The notes: a model not told the origin generated them from the sequence alone. A DNA stretch of 46,446 nt from Nitrospira sp. (GCA_019456345.1 VRUB01000003.1:1-46446); one strand, 5' to 3'. Shown: positions 1-10,457, counted from the first letter of the stretch. A program made the numbers and translations.

Positions 1-332
1 CAACGTCCGTAAGATATTGAAATAAAATAGAAAAGTTCTCATTTGCGGGCGTGCAGCCCGCTGCGCCCTACGCTCGCCCGAATCACTGGCTAAGCTAAGA
101 GAACGCCGCAACGGTATACGCGGTCCGTTGCGCATCAGGGATGACCCCGGTCTCGTAATGAATTGCTTGGACGCACACACACCATGAGCCCCGCGGACCA
201 CTTCCGCGGGCACGCCGCCGAGTATTCCGGCTATCGGCTGACCCACCCGGACATGCTGTTTGAGCGGCGGGTCGCTGTGGTGTTGTCACGCCGGTTGGCC
301 TGGGACTGCGGCACCGGCACAGTAAGCAGCGT

Positions 333-779
333 ATGAACGTAAAACGCTTTCTCGCCGGTTGCATCATAGTGTCCGCCTACGTATTCGCCCATGAATGGGT
401 GTTCCACGGCATCGTGCTGGAAGATCTGTATGCACACAGTCCGCCGCTATGGCGCACCCCGGCGGATATGGCGGGGCGTATACCCTGGCTGGTGCTGGGC
501 CAGCTTATGTTTGCCGTGCTCTTTTGTTTCACCTTCACGCTCGGCTATGAAAGCAAAGGCCTGATGCGAGGGCTGCGTTATGGTGTGTTTATTGGCCTGG
601 TGTTCACGGCCACCAACGTCATCATGTACGCGTTTCAGCCCGTTCCTTATGAACTGCTGCTCGCATGGGTGGGTGGCGGTATCCTGGAGCTGACTATCGC
701 GGCGATCATCATGGCCGTAGTCTATCGGCCGGTGCAACCATCAGCATTGCCGCCGGACGACGTGCCAGCGGAGTCCTAA
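333..779 (+). CDS. Small integral membrane protein, hypothetical
   Basis: 148-aa ORF with about four hydrophobic segments; longest plausible ORF here; no family recognised. Confidence 0.6.
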   Translation: MNVKRFLAGCIIVSAYVFAHEWVFHGIVLEDLYAHSPPLWRTPADMAGRIPWLVLGQLMFAVLFCFTFTLGYESKGLMRGLRYGVFIGLVFTATNVIMYAFQPVPYELLLAWVGGGILELTIAAIIMAVVYRPVQPSALPPDDVPAES

Positions 780-955
780 TCTGCCGGGCGGGCCCGCTCT
801 TCGTCTGCAATCGGGGCTCGGCTTGACCAAAAGGGCAAAAAACCGACAAAACCCCGCCACTTCGTGTTTGGTCTTTGCCGTTTCTCCTCGCTACTAGCCA
901 CTCGCTACTAGCTACCGCTTTATTACCGATCACCGCTCACGATTCACGGATAATG

Positions 956-1291
956 TCAGGCGCCAATAAGCGCGTTGAACTTCGCCGCACAGATGAAGTC
1001 GTTCTCCGACAATCCGCCGATGGCGTGCGTACTGTAGCGCACACGGCAGCGCTTGTAGCCGACCTCGATGTCGGGGTGGTGATCTTCGCGGTGCGCGACC
1101 CACGCCAGCGCATTGACGAAGGCCATGGTCTGATAGTAATTCTTGAACTCGTAGGTGCGAGCGATCTCGCCACCACCTTCACTGATCTCCCACCCCGGGG
1201 TCTGTTGCAGCAATGCTTGGGCCGCTTGCGGCGTCAGCGGCTTGGTGCCGCCTTCACAGGGCTTGCAGGTCTTGCTGACCAGTTCTGTCAT
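956..1291 (-). CDS. phhB: 4a-hydroxytetrahydrobiopterin dehydratase (pterin-4a-carbinolamine dehydratase)
   Basis: MTELVSKTCKPCEGGTKPL...W..F.NALAWVAHREDHHPDIEVGYKRCRVRYSTHAIGGLSENDFICAAKFNAL; typical PCD motif (HHPD, H..GGLSENDF.A). Confidence 0.93.
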   Translation of the reverse strand: MTELVSKTCKPCEGGTKPLTPQAAQALLQQTPGWEISEGGGEIARTYEFKNYYQTMAFVNALAWVAHREDHHPDIEVGYKRCRVRYSTHAIGGLSENDFICAAKFNALIGA

Positions 1292-1539
1292 GATCGCCTC
1301 CTCGTGTTACCTGTCCGTTTTCGCGGGTGCCAACGGTGCTATCTTGATTGTATGGCGTTGGGTACGGCGTTACCGTGACTCGCACATGCTCAATTGGCCG
1401 CCGCGCCACCCTCGGCCCGGTAAGGGCGGTCAGCGCGAACCCGCCCAAATACAAGACGGTCAAGCCATTGCTGCCCTCACGGTGATATCATGGGCCGGGC
1501 ACAACCGCATACGTTTAAGATTAGAACTGGAGATAACGG

Positions 1540-2106
1540 ATGGCGCAAGTACCTCCCGGGGGCCAGGACCCCAATGCTTTGATCTGGATTGACCTGGAGA
1601 TGTCAGGGTTGGACACGCAGTCGGACCGGATTCTGGAGGCGGCCACAATCGTCACCGACAGTGAGCTCAATACGCTCGCCGAGGGGCCGGTGCTGGTGGT
1701 GCATCAGCCGGCGGCGGTACTCGACGGCATGGATGAGTGGAATACCCGCACCCATGCCGAAACCGGGCTGTGCGAGCGCGTGCGCGCATCCAGCTTGACT
1801 GAAAGCGATGTCGAACGGCAAGTGCTCGAGTTCCTGCAACAGTATGTGCCGAAGGGCCGGTCGCCCATGTGTGGCAACAGCATTTGCCAGGACCGCCGGT
1901 TTCTGGCGCGCTGGATGCCCGATTTCGAGGCATGGTTTCACTACCGCAATCTGGACGTGAGCACGATCAAGGAGCTGGCCCGGCGTTGGAAACCCGAGAT
2001 TTACGCCGGGATGGTCAAAAAGAATACCCACAAAGCGCTTGATGACATTCGCGAGTCGATCGAGGAGCTCAGGTACTACCGCAAGCACTTCCTGCGCCTG
2101 GACTAG
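1540..2106 (+). CDS. orn: Oligoribonuclease (DEDDh 3'-5' exonuclease)
   Basis: [11 protein letters not shown]...[10 protein letters not shown]...[39 protein letters not shown]...[18 protein letters not shown]. Confidence 0.96.
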   Translation: MAQVPPGGQDPNALIWIDLEMSGLDTQSDRILEAATIVTDSELNTLAEGPVLVVHQPAAVLDGMDEWNTRTHAETGLCERVRASSLTESDVERQVLEFLQQYVPKGRSPMCGNSICQDRRFLARWMPDFEAWFHYRNLDVSTIKELARRWKPEIYAGMVKKNTHKALDDIRESIEELRYYRKHFLRLD

Positions 2107-2289
2107 GGTGACGTAGCCACCCCCCGGTTGGCGCCGCACGGCCGTGGCCCGGCCCGCCCGGAAAGGACTTTCCAAACAACTGCTTAACGACGGAAACGGC
2201 ACCGCGTGGGCGGCAGTAGATGCTTATGCCCACTGAGGTATACTATTTTTATTGCCATTCTGGCATGTGATTGGAATCCGGAGGTAGCC

Positions 2290-2859
2290 ATGGGGCGGAC
2301 AGAGACCACGATGCGCGCGGCGATTGTACTGATAGCTGCGCTTTTTCTTGCGGCCTGTGCCGGCAAGACCACGGTGAAGAGCAATCTTCATATCAAGGGG
2401 GCGCCCAGTTGGGTTAACAAGGGCACCAACACCCTCAACGATAAGAACGGACGCCTGTTTCACGGCGTTGGCATCGCCCCCGACATAGGGGATATATCGC
2501 TGCAGAAGGACACGGCGGACAATCGTGCGCGCGCTGAGGTCGCACGCATCCTGTCCTCGTACATGGAGGTCGTATCCAAGGATTACTCCACCGCGAGCGA
2601 CGTCGACGGCCAGCGGATCAGCGAACAGGAGGTGTCGCGCGAGATCAACAATGTCACAAGGACCAATCTCTCGGGCGCCAAGATCATCGGCCGCTGGCGC
2701 CACAAGAAAAATAAGACGATGTACTCGCTGGCCGAGCTGGATGTGCGTCACGTGAAGCAGACGGTCAAGACATTCCGCGACATGAATGACGGTTTGCGCG
2801 ATTACATCGAGCAGAACGCCGATGTCGTTTTCGACAAGTTCTCCGAGCAATCCCGATGA
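2290..2859 (+). CDS. LPP20-family lipoprotein
   Basis: Start chosen at ATG 2290 behind GGAGG; lipobox LAAC (MRAAIVLIAALFLAACAGK); APSWV...GVG..D..LQKDTADNRARAEVARIL is LPP20-like. Confidence 0.75.
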   Translation: MGRTETTMRAAIVLIAALFLAACAGKTTVKSNLHIKGAPSWVNKGTNTLNDKNGRLFHGVGIAPDIGDISLQKDTADNRARAEVARILSSYMEVVSKDYSTASDVDGQRISEQEVSREINNVTRTNLSGAKIIGRWRHKKNKTMYSLAELDVRHVKQTVKTFRDMNDGLRDYIEQNADVVFDKFSEQSR

Positions 2860-3464
2860 AGCCCGCCCGGACGCCCGGTCTCCGCCTCGTGGCTGTGCTG
2901 GTGGTCCTTGTGATGGCCGGCTGCGGAACCTCCGTCCAACGGATGGACACCGAGAAGGTCAAGGATCTGAGCGGTGCCTGGAACGATACCGACTCGCGGC
3001 TTGTATCCGAGGAGATGATCGAGGATGTGCTCTCCCAGCCGTGGCTGCGCGATTTCACGCGCAAGAACCGGGCGCAGCCGGCGCTGATCGTGGGCGGCAT
3101 GCGTAACCTGAGCCACGAGCACATCAACCTGAACACGTTCGTCGCCGACATCGAGCGAGCGATGATCAGGTCGAATAAGGTGCAGTTCGTGGCGTCGCCG
3201 ACGGAACGAGGCTCGGTGCGAGCGGAGCGCAAGGACCAGGACCTGCATGCAGCTGAGGCGACGCGCAATCCGATGGGCCAGGAGCTCGGGGCGGATTTTA
3301 TGCTTCAAGGAACCATCAATACCATCGTCGATGTCTCCGGTACCAAGCAGGTACGCTACTACCAGGTCGATATGACCCTGGTCAGCCTGGCCGATAACCG
3401 CAAGGTGTGGGTCGGGCAGAAGAAGATCAAAAAGCTGGTCAAGCGTAGCAAGCTGCGATTTTGA
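2856..3464 (+). CDS. lpoB: Penicillin-binding protein activator LpoB-like lipoprotein
   Basis: Lipobox MAGC; LSGAWNDTDSRLVSEEMI...GGMRNLSHEHINLNTFVADIERAMI...LGADFMLQGTINTIVD....YYQVDMTLVSLADNRKVWVGQKKIKK. Confidence 0.88.
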   Translation: MKPARTPGLRLVAVLVVLVMAGCGTSVQRMDTEKVKDLSGAWNDTDSRLVSEEMIEDVLSQPWLRDFTRKNRAQPALIVGGMRNLSHEHINLNTFVADIERAMIRSNKVQFVASPTERGSVRAERKDQDLHAAEATRNPMGQELGADFMLQGTINTIVDVSGTKQVRYYQVDMTLVSLADNRKVWVGQKKIKKLVKRSKLRF

Positions 3465-3477
3465 AGCGCACGCCGGT

Positions 3478-4848
3478 GTGCGCCATCCCCTGCGTTATTA
3501 CGTGTTCGAGCTTTTCCGTCCATCGCGTACAAACTGCGTTGACCGGATACTGTTTGCTGTGGGCATTGCCCTGCTGGCCGGGGCCTGCGCCACCGGCAGT
3601 AACAGCTCCTACACGCTTGAACGTCACCTCGCTGCCCAAAAGCCCGAGCGCGCCCTCAAATCGTTAGAGCAGCAAAGCCGGCAGTGGGCACGCCGCGACC
3701 AGGTTTTGTATCTGCTGAACAAGGCCATGCTGTTACGCATGCAAGGCGATTTTGTCGCGAGCAACGACATCTTCGAGCAGGCCAAGCAGCGCATCGACAA
3801 ACTTTACGGCGTCAGTGTTACGGAGCAGATCGGATCGGTCATTATCAATGACCTCACCCGGCAGTACGTCGGCGAGGAGTTTGAGCAGGTATTGATGCAC
3901 GTTTTTGAAGCGCTGAATTACCTGGCGCTTGGGCAAGCCGACGCGGCACGCGTGGAGGCGCTGCATATTGACCTGAAGCTTCGCCAGCTTGGGAAGAGAA
4001 TCGAAAAGAACAAGTACACGGAGGATGCGTTTGCCAGGTATCTGGCGGGGATGATCTACGAGGGGCAGCGAGAGTGGAGCGATGCCATGATCGAGTACCG
4101 CCAGGCCTATGTCGCATACCGCGTGTATAAGAAGGAGTACGGCGTTCCTGTGCCGCACAGCCTCAAGCAAGACTTGCTGCGGCTGAGCGAGAGGGTGGGG
4201 CTAACGGCGGAGATGGAACGTTACGAGACCGAATTCGGCATGGAACGCGGTCAAGACATGGAGATACGCGAAGGGAAGGGCGAGCTCATTTTCGTGTTGA
4301 GCAAGGGCCTGGCGCCCGTGAAACGCGAGAACTCGATCTTCGTGCTGGTGCCGCCGACCCATACGCTGGTGAAGGTCTCCTTACCTTATTATCAGTCGCG
4401 CGTAGCGCCCGCGGTCGCCGCGCGTATCCGGGTCGACGGTGAGGTTATACCGATGGAGGAGGTGGAGGACATCAGGGCCATCGCGATCAGGACCCTCAAA
4501 ACGAAGCTGCCAGGGATCCGGGCGAGAGCGATCGCGCGCGCGAGCATCAAGGGCACCGTAGCATACACGCTCAAGCACCAGGATAACTGGCTGCTCGGCG
4601 TGCTGGCAGAGTTGGGCGGGTTGGTGACGGAACGCGCCGATACACGCAGCTGGATTACGCTCCCAAGCAACATATTCCTGGCGCGCATTCCGCTGGCGCC
4701 CGGTAAGCATAACATCGAGCTGGAGATTCTCGATCGCCGTCACGCGGTTATCGCTAGGCGCGAGTTCCGCAACGTCACTATTAATAAGGATCGTATGACC
4801 TTTCTATCACATCACTGGATTGTGCCGCAGCATTTGTTTTTCGAGTAA
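3478..4848 (+). CDS. COG3014-like uncharacterised lipoprotein with TPR-like N-terminal region
   Basis: 456-aa ORF; lipobox-like LLAGAC; helical repeat content; position directly after lpoB as in conserved LpoB/COG3014 neighbourhoods. Confidence 0.7.
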   Translation: MRHPLRYYVFELFRPSRTNCVDRILFAVGIALLAGACATGSNSSYTLERHLAAQKPERALKSLEQQSRQWARRDQVLYLLNKAMLLRMQGDFVASNDIFEQAKQRIDKLYGVSVTEQIGSVIINDLTRQYVGEEFEQVLMHVFEALNYLALGQADAARVEALHIDLKLRQLGKRIEKNKYTEDAFARYLAGMIYEGQREWSDAMIEYRQAYVAYRVYKKEYGVPVPHSLKQDLLRLSERVGLTAEMERYETEFGMERGQDMEIREGKGELIFVLSKGLAPVKRENSIFVLVPPTHTLVKVSLPYYQSRVAPAVAARIRVDGEVIPMEEVEDIRAIAIRTLKTKLPGIRARAIARASIKGTVAYTLKHQDNWLLGVLAELGGLVTERADTRSWITLPSNIFLARIPLAPGKHNIELEILDRRHAVIARREFRNVTINKDRMTFLSHHWIVPQHLFFE

Positions 4849-4853
4849 GCACG

Positions 4854-5921
4854 ATGAGGACCGCACTGACAATCGTATTAGGCGCCTGGTTGCTGCTGGC
4901 AGGGTGTGCCGGTAAGCCGGCCCGACCCGACTGGACCGCGGGCAGCAGCGCGCGTTATCCCGATACCCGTTTCCTTGTAGCGCGGGGACAGGGACCCAGT
5001 GAAAGCAAGGCCGCCGATCGGGCACGAGCGGAGCTGGCCAAAATCTTCCACGTCCGGATCAGCGATGAGAGCGTGGACACGCAGACGATTGTAAGCCGTA
5101 CCGAACGCGGCAAGACGCAACGCGAGCAGCGAGGAAAGGTGACCCGTACCGTCGTCGCCGGGACCGATCGGATTCTCGAAGGCGTAGAAGTGAAAGAGTT
5201 CTGGCTGGATCCGCACACGCAAGTGCACTATGCACTCGCCGTGCTCCCGCGGGCACGGGCCAGCGCCCGACTCGAACAACGGATGGCGCATCTGGATGCG
5301 GCGACGCGCGACTATTTGGCCCAGGTGCATACGCGCAGGGACGTGCTGCTGCGGCTTGGCGCTGCCGAGCGCGCGCTCACGGCCCAGCACGAGCGCCAGG
5401 CCCTGCAAGACTCGCTCCGCATCGTCGATCCCGCCGGGCGCGGCATGGCACCGCGCTGGGAGCTGAGCGACTTGCAACGCGAGTTTGAAAAGCTGTTGCC
5501 GCAGCTACAGCTCGTGCCCGAGGTGCAGGCCGATCCGATTGGTGGGCTGGGGACCGCCTTGTCGGGTGCCATCGCGGCGGCGGGATTTACGCTGGTGCAG
5601 GGCGCACAGGCGGATTATGTGCTGGCGGCCACCTTGCAGATGGATGATCTGGGCGAGCGCGACGGTTGGCTGTGGCTCAAGGGTACACTGGAGATCAAGC
5701 TCGTGGAGCAGACGAGTGCGCGTGTGCGTGGCGTCCAGCGCTGGACGGTGAAGGTCTCGGCGCAGCAACGACGCACGGCGCGGCGCCGCGCCGTGGACCG
5801 GGTGGTGTCGATCCTGAAGCAGGAGCTCCAATCGACAATCGTCGGTTTTGGCGGCGGCGCGGGTGGGCGCGCAAGCGCTCAGTCGTGGGCCGGCTCGGGG
5901 GAATCACGATCGCCGGGTTGA
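4854..5921 (+). CDS. LPP20-family lipoprotein, second copy in cluster
   Basis: Lipobox LAGC; RPDWTAGSSARYPDTRFLVARGQGPSESKAADRARAELAKIFHVRI is LPP20-like. Confidence 0.78.
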   Translation: MRTALTIVLGAWLLLAGCAGKPARPDWTAGSSARYPDTRFLVARGQGPSESKAADRARAELAKIFHVRISDESVDTQTIVSRTERGKTQREQRGKVTRTVVAGTDRILEGVEVKEFWLDPHTQVHYALAVLPRARASARLEQRMAHLDAATRDYLAQVHTRRDVLLRLGAAERALTAQHERQALQDSLRIVDPAGRGMAPRWELSDLQREFEKLLPQLQLVPEVQADPIGGLGTALSGAIAAAGFTLVQGAQADYVLAATLQMDDLGERDGWLWLKGTLEIKLVEQTSARVRGVQRWTVKVSAQQRRTARRRAVDRVVSILKQELQSTIVGFGGGAGGRASAQSWAGSGESRSPG

Positions 5922-6985
5922 TGGTGTTGTGCCAGCGCCCAGTGCACGTGCTCGCGCACCAGCGCGGAGGGGTGCGTGAGACGCGTCTGAAGGGCGGCGA
6001 TTACGGCGGCGCTCATCGGGGCGTTGCCCAAGGCCACTGCGATGTTCCGCAACCAGCCCTCGTAACCGGTGCGGCGAATGGCCGAACCGCGCGTGCGCTC
6101 GTCGAACTCGGCCTCGCTCCAGGAGAACAAGTCCACCAGCTTGGCCCCATCGAGATCCTGGCGCACGGCGAAATCAGGCTCCGCGGTCGGTCGGGCAAAA
6201 CGATTCCACGGACACACGAGCTGGCAGTCGTCGCACCCGAAGATGCGGTTACCTATTAATGGTCGCAGCGCCAACGGGATCGGGCCGCGCAGCTCGATGG
6301 TCAGATAGGAGATGCAGCGGCGCGCATCGAGCTGATAAGGGGCGACGATCGCCCGGGTGGGGCAGACATCAATGCATGCCTGGCAGCTACCGCAATGGTT
6401 TTGCGATGGCCGGTCCACCGGTAGCGGCAGATCGGTATAGATCTCACCGAGAAAAAACCATGAACCAGCCGTGCGGCTGAGCACATTCGTGTGTTTGCCG
6501 ATCCAGCCGAGCCCGGCCTTCTGTGCCAGCGGTTTCTCCAGCACCGGCGCGCTGTCGCTAAACACGCGGTAGCGATGCGGGCCAACGGCCCGCTCTATCC
6601 GCACGGCAAGTTGGTCCAGGCGCTTACGCACGACCTTGTGATAATCGCGCCCAAGCGCGTAGCGTGAGATAAAGCCCAGGGACGGATTATCGAGCACCGC
6701 CTGTGTGTCGGCGGCCTCTGCCGGGTAGTAATCCATGCGCGCACAGATCACACGCACGGTTTCCGGCAACAAGGCGTGGGGCCGGCTGCGCCGGGTACCG
6801 TGTGCAGCCATGTAGTGCATCTCGCCATGGCGCCCGCCAGCGAGCCATTCGAGCAGGCGTGCCTCGGCCTCACCCAGGTGTCGATCGCTGACCCCGATTT
6901 GCTGAAATCCGAGTTCCTGCCCCCAGTGTTTGATATCACGGGCAAGGCGATTCAAGTCGATGGACTGTGTATGTGCGTTATCCAT
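5879..6985 (-). CDS. queG: Epoxyqueuosine reductase
   Basis: LARDIKHWGQELGFQQIGVSD..., CGSCQACIDVCPTRAIVAPYQLDARRCISYLTIELRGPIP, FGCDDCQLVCPWNRF; start placed at internal Met (MDNAHTQS). Confidence 0.95.
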   Translation of the reverse strand: MDNAHTQSIDLNRLARDIKHWGQELGFQQIGVSDRHLGEAEARLLEWLAGGRHGEMHYMAAHGTRRSRPHALLPETVRVICARMDYYPAEAADTQAVLDNPSLGFISRYALGRDYHKVVRKRLDQLAVRIERAVGPHRYRVFSDSAPVLEKPLAQKAGLGWIGKHTNVLSRTAGSWFFLGEIYTDLPLPVDRPSQNHCGSCQACIDVCPTRAIVAPYQLDARRCISYLTIELRGPIPLALRPLIGNRIFGCDDCQLVCPWNRFARPTAEPDFAVRQDLDGAKLVDLFSWSEAEFDERTRGSAIRRTGYEGWLRNIAVALGNAPMSAAVIAALQTRLTHPSALVREHVHWALAQHHQPGDRDSPEPAHD

Positions 6986-7159
6986 CCAGGCCTGTGGGTT
7001 ACTTGACCCGTAGCGAGTGGCGGGTAGCGAGTAGCGAGGAATACACGGACACATCGTAGCGTACCCATGCATTCCTAGCTACTCGAAACTCGCTACTATT
7101 ACCTATGTCCACTGCGTACTCCGCGGTTAGAATACGCTGACAATAGGGCTGAGAGTTGT

Positions 7160-8662
7160 ATGAATCTACCTGAACCATTGTATTTCGCCGAGCAGAGCCG
7201 CGCGCTTGACCGCATCGCTATAGAAAGGCACGGCATAGCGGGATACACCTTGATGCAGCGCGCCGGGCAGGCGGCGTTCGAGCTCTTGCGCAGCCGCTGG
7301 CCACGGGCGCAACGCATTGCCGTCGTCTGTGGGCCCGGTAACAACGGCGGTGATGGTTACGTGATTACCCGGCTTGCGCGCGAAGCAGGAATGGACGCAA
7401 TGGTGCTGGCGCTGGGCGATCGGGCGCGTCTGCAAGGTGACGCGCTGCAAGCGCGCGAGGCGCTGGAGGCAAGCGGGGTCAGGGTAGCACCGTTCGGGCC
7501 CGAGCGGTTGGCGGATGCCGACGTAATTGTGGACGCACTGTTTGGCACTGGCCTGGAGCGCACGGTGCGCGATACGTGGCGCGAGGCCATAGACGTCATA
7601 AATACAACGGCGGCAGTACCGGTGCTGGCCGTCGACATTCCATCGGGCCTGCATGCCGATTCCGGTCGTGTGCTGGGCGTGGCGGTACGGGCACAGGCCA
7701 CCATTACTTTCATAGGGCTCAAGGCCGGTCTTTTTACCGGTCACGGGCGTGACTATTGCGGCGAGATCGTGTTCGCTGACCTCGGCGTTCCGGCGGAGAT
7801 CTACGCGGGCGTTACGCTGGCGGCGCGGCGGATAACGCCGGGCGTACTCGCAGACCTGCTTCCGCGCCGGGCGCGCAGTGCGCATAAAGGTGCGCTTGGG
7901 CACGTTGCCGTGATCGGGGGCGACGAGGGCATGCCCGGCGCCGCCCGCCTGGCCGGAGCGGCCGCCTACCGTGCCGGTGCCGGTCTGGTCACGGTGCTCA
8001 CCCACCCGGCCCACGCGGCCCAGATCAATAGCGGCTGCCCGGAGCTGCTGGTCCAAGCCGTGAGCGATGCGCGCGCGCTGCGCGCGGCCGTGCAACGCGC
8101 CGACATACTGGCGATCGGCCCCGGACTGGGGCAGGGGCCGTGGGGCCGCGAGCTACTGGCGGCGGCGTTGGAATCATCGCTGCCGAAGGTAGTGGACGCG
8201 GACGCATTGAACCTGCTGGCGGCGGAACCGCTCAAGCGCGACGATTGGGTGCTGACGCCGCACCCAGGTGAGGCCGCACGCTTGCTCGGTATCACGACCG
8301 CACAGGTGCAGGACCAGCGCTTCGATGCGCTGCAGGCGCTGGTGCAGCGCCTGGGTGGCGTCTGTGTGCTGAAAGGCTCGGGGACACTGATCGGGCACAG
8401 CGGCGAGGCGCAAGCGTGGCTGTGTGATGCCGGCAACCCGGGCATGGCGAGCGGGGGCATGGGGGACATTCTTACGGGCGTGGTGGCGGCATTGATGGGG
8501 CAGGGCCTGACGGCACCGGACGCAGCGCGCCTCGGTGTGTGGGTGCACGCCGTCGCCGGTGACGATGCTGCGCGCCAGGGCGGTGAGATCGGCCTTATGG
8601 CATCGGACCTGATGCTTTTTGTGCGCAGCCGATTGAACGAGCTCAGCGGCGATGAGGGTTAA
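7160..8662 (+). CDS. nnr: Bifunctional NAD(P)H-hydrate epimerase / ADP-dependent NAD(P)H-hydrate dehydratase
   Basis: N-terminal YjeF_N (CGPGNNGGDGYVIARL-like), C-terminal carbohydrate-kinase-like domain (VLTPHPGEAARLL, GNPGMASGGMGDILTGVVAALMGQG). Confidence 0.95.
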   Translation: MNLPEPLYFAEQSRALDRIAIERHGIAGYTLMQRAGQAAFELLRSRWPRAQRIAVVCGPGNNGGDGYVITRLAREAGMDAMVLALGDRARLQGDALQAREALEASGVRVAPFGPERLADADVIVDALFGTGLERTVRDTWREAIDVINTTAAVPVLAVDIPSGLHADSGRVLGVAVRAQATITFIGLKAGLFTGHGRDYCGEIVFADLGVPAEIYAGVTLAARRITPGVLADLLPRRARSAHKGALGHVAVIGGDEGMPGAARLAGAAAYRAGAGLVTVLTHPAHAAQINSGCPELLVQAVSDARALRAAVQRADILAIGPGLGQGPWGRELLAAALESSLPKVVDADALNLLAAEPLKRDDWVLTPHPGEAARLLGITTAQVQDQRFDALQALVQRLGGVCVLKGSGTLIGHSGEAQAWLCDAGNPGMASGGMGDILTGVVAALMGQGLTAPDAARLGVWVHAVAGDDAARQGGEIGLMASDLMLFVRSRLNELSGDEG

Positions 8663-9107
8663 GCTGGCGGTCCCCAGCGTCGCCGAGATGGAGGCCTTGG
8701 GCGCGCGGCTTGCGCGCCGAATCGACCAGGTCCATCTGCTCTACCTGCACGGGGCGCTCGGCACCGGCAAGACCACCCTGGTGCGCGGCATCCTGCGCGC
8801 ACTGGGGCATGGCGGCCTGGTCAAGAGCCCCACGTTTACACTGGTGGAGCCGTACTCGTTCGATGGACTCATCGTTTACCATATCGATCTCTATCGCGTT
8901 TCTGACCCCGAGGAGCTGGAATTTCTCGGATTTCGCGATTATCTTGAAAGTGAGAGCGTATGCCTGGTGGAGTGGGCTGAGCGCGGCGTAGAAAAATTGC
9001 CGTCCCCGGATCTTGACGTAACGATTCAGAATGTTGACGATACGCGCACCGTGGAGCTTGAATCGTATTCCGATCGAGGCACCGAACTACTCAGCGGTCT
9101 GACATGA
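8652..9107 (+). CDS. tsaE: tRNA threonylcarbamoyladenosine biosynthesis ATPase TsaE
   Basis: LHGALGTGKTTLVRGILRALGHGGLVKSPTFTLVEPY, YHIDLYRVSDPEELEFLGFRDYL, LVEWAERG. Confidence 0.95.
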   Translation: MRVKLAVPSVAEMEALGARLARRIDQVHLLYLHGALGTGKTTLVRGILRALGHGGLVKSPTFTLVEPYSFDGLIVYHIDLYRVSDPEELEFLGFRDYLESESVCLVEWAERGVEKLPSPDLDVTIQNVDDTRTVELESYSDRGTELLSGLT

Positions 9108-10411
9108 GGACCGCGCGTTTTTTCCTCCTCCTCCTGCTTGGCCTGATTCTCACACTGGGCCAAGCGGGGGCCGTCTCCGTGAAGAATCTGCGCGTGTGGC
9201 GGGCACCCGACCACACCCGGCTTGTATTCGATCTGAGCGCGCCGTTGGAGCACCGGTTATTTACGCTCACCAATCCCGACCGGATCGTCATCGACATGCA
9301 GAATGGGGAGTTACAGGGTGCGCTGCCTCGACTGGACTTCAGCGGGCCGTTCCTTGCCGGCGTGCGTACGGGATCACAGCAGCGAGACACGTTGCGGGTG
9401 GTGCTGGATCTCAAACGTCCCACACGGCCGCGCACGTTCGTATTGCAACCGAATCAGCAGTACGGACACCGGCTGGTGATCGATCTCTACGACGTCAGCA
9501 CGTTCATTCAGGAACAGCCGGTACAGCCGCGCCGCGTCAAGCCCACGCGGAAGAGCATTGTAATCGCTATCGATGCCGGCCACGGTGGTGAGGATCCGGG
9601 GGCGATCGGTCGGCGATACCGGACCCGCGAAAAGCACATTGTGCTGGGTATCGCGCGCGCACTCAAGAAGCTCATAGCCGCCGCCCCCGGGATGCAGCCG
9701 GTTATGATTCGCGATGGTGACTACTATGTGAAACTAGCCAAGCGGTTCCAGAAAGCACGCCGCTACGAGGCTGAGCTGTTCGTGTCCATCCACGCCGATG
9801 CCTTGCCGGGCGGGCGCGCACGAGGCACCTCGGTCTACGCGCTCTCCGAGCGCGGCGCCACCAGTGCACTCGCAAGGATCGTTGCCGACAGGGAAAATGC
9901 CTCTGATCTCATCGGCGGAGTTCGCCTCAGTGACAAGGATGATCTGCTGGCGAAGGTTCTGTTGGATCTCTCGCAGACCGCCACCATCAGCGACAGCTTG
10001 CAGCTCGGCGCGGATGTGCTGTACGGGTTGCGTCGCTACGCGCCGATTCATACCCGGGTGGTGCAGCAGGCCGGGTTTGCGGTGCTGAAGGCACCCGATG
10101 TGCCATCGATACTGATCGAAACGGGCTATATCTCAAACCCCAGCGAAGAGAAAAAGCTTCGCAGCCGGTCATATCAACGCAAGCTGGCGCAGGGAATTTT
10201 TGACGGCATCAAGCGCTACGTCTCCCGCAGCAAGTTTCGTGCTCAACGCCAACAGGTCGTAGACAACGGTCCGCGTGTGCATATCGTGCAGCCCGGGGAC
10301 ACTCTGTCGGCGATCGCCCGGATCTATGGAATCCGCGTTGATGCATTACGCTTCGCCAACAACATGAGCACCACTCAGCTCAAAGTCGGCAGTCGGTTGA
10401 TTATTCCCTAA
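9104..10411 (+). CDS. N-acetylmuramoyl-L-alanine amidase (AMIN + Amidase_3 + LysM)
   Basis: AMIN domain at N-terminus, IAIDAGHGGEDPGAIG...KHIVL, FVSIHADALP, SILIETGYISNPSEEKKL, C-terminal LysM HIVQPGDTLSAIARIYGI; AmiB/AmiC-type. Confidence 0.93.
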   Translation: MRTARFFLLLLLGLILTLGQAGAVSVKNLRVWRAPDHTRLVFDLSAPLEHRLFTLTNPDRIVIDMQNGELQGALPRLDFSGPFLAGVRTGSQQRDTLRVVLDLKRPTRPRTFVLQPNQQYGHRLVIDLYDVSTFIQEQPVQPRRVKPTRKSIVIAIDAGHGGEDPGAIGRRYRTREKHIVLGIARALKKLIAAAPGMQPVMIRDGDYYVKLAKRFQKARRYEAELFVSIHADALPGGRARGTSVYALSERGATSALARIVADRENASDLIGGVRLSDKDDLLAKVLLDLSQTATISDSLQLGADVLYGLRRYAPIHTRVVQQAGFAVLKAPDVPSILIETGYISNPSEEKKLRSRSYQRKLAQGIFDGIKRYVSRSKFRAQRQQVVDNGPRVHIVQPGDTLSAIARIYGIRVDALRFANNMSTTQLKVGSRLIIP

Positions 10412-10434
10412 TCCGTGATCCACCCCCTCCCTAA

Positions 10435-10457
10435 CCCTCCCCCAATCTGGGGGAGGG
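10435..10457. terminator. Strong hairpin just downstream of the amidase gene (10-bp arms CCCTCCCCCA / TGGGGGAGGG, 3-nt loop)
   Basis: Perfect inverted repeat 24 bp after the stop codon; no T-run, so terminator function is uncertain and it may be an intergenic repeat. Confidence 0.45.

Noticed and set aside
1-332. Small minus-strand ORFs at the left edge
   Set aside because: Overlapping, composition-driven, no domain; a short GCGGGC hairpin is visible but the context is cut by the window edge
7008-7105. Possible CRISPR-like array in the GTAGCGAG repeats
   Set aside because: Units are 6-8 bp and degenerate, without uniform repeats or spacers and without cas genes
7166-8095. 309-aa minus-strand ORF opposite nnr
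   Set aside because: Shadow ORF antisense to a clear YjeF/Nnr gene
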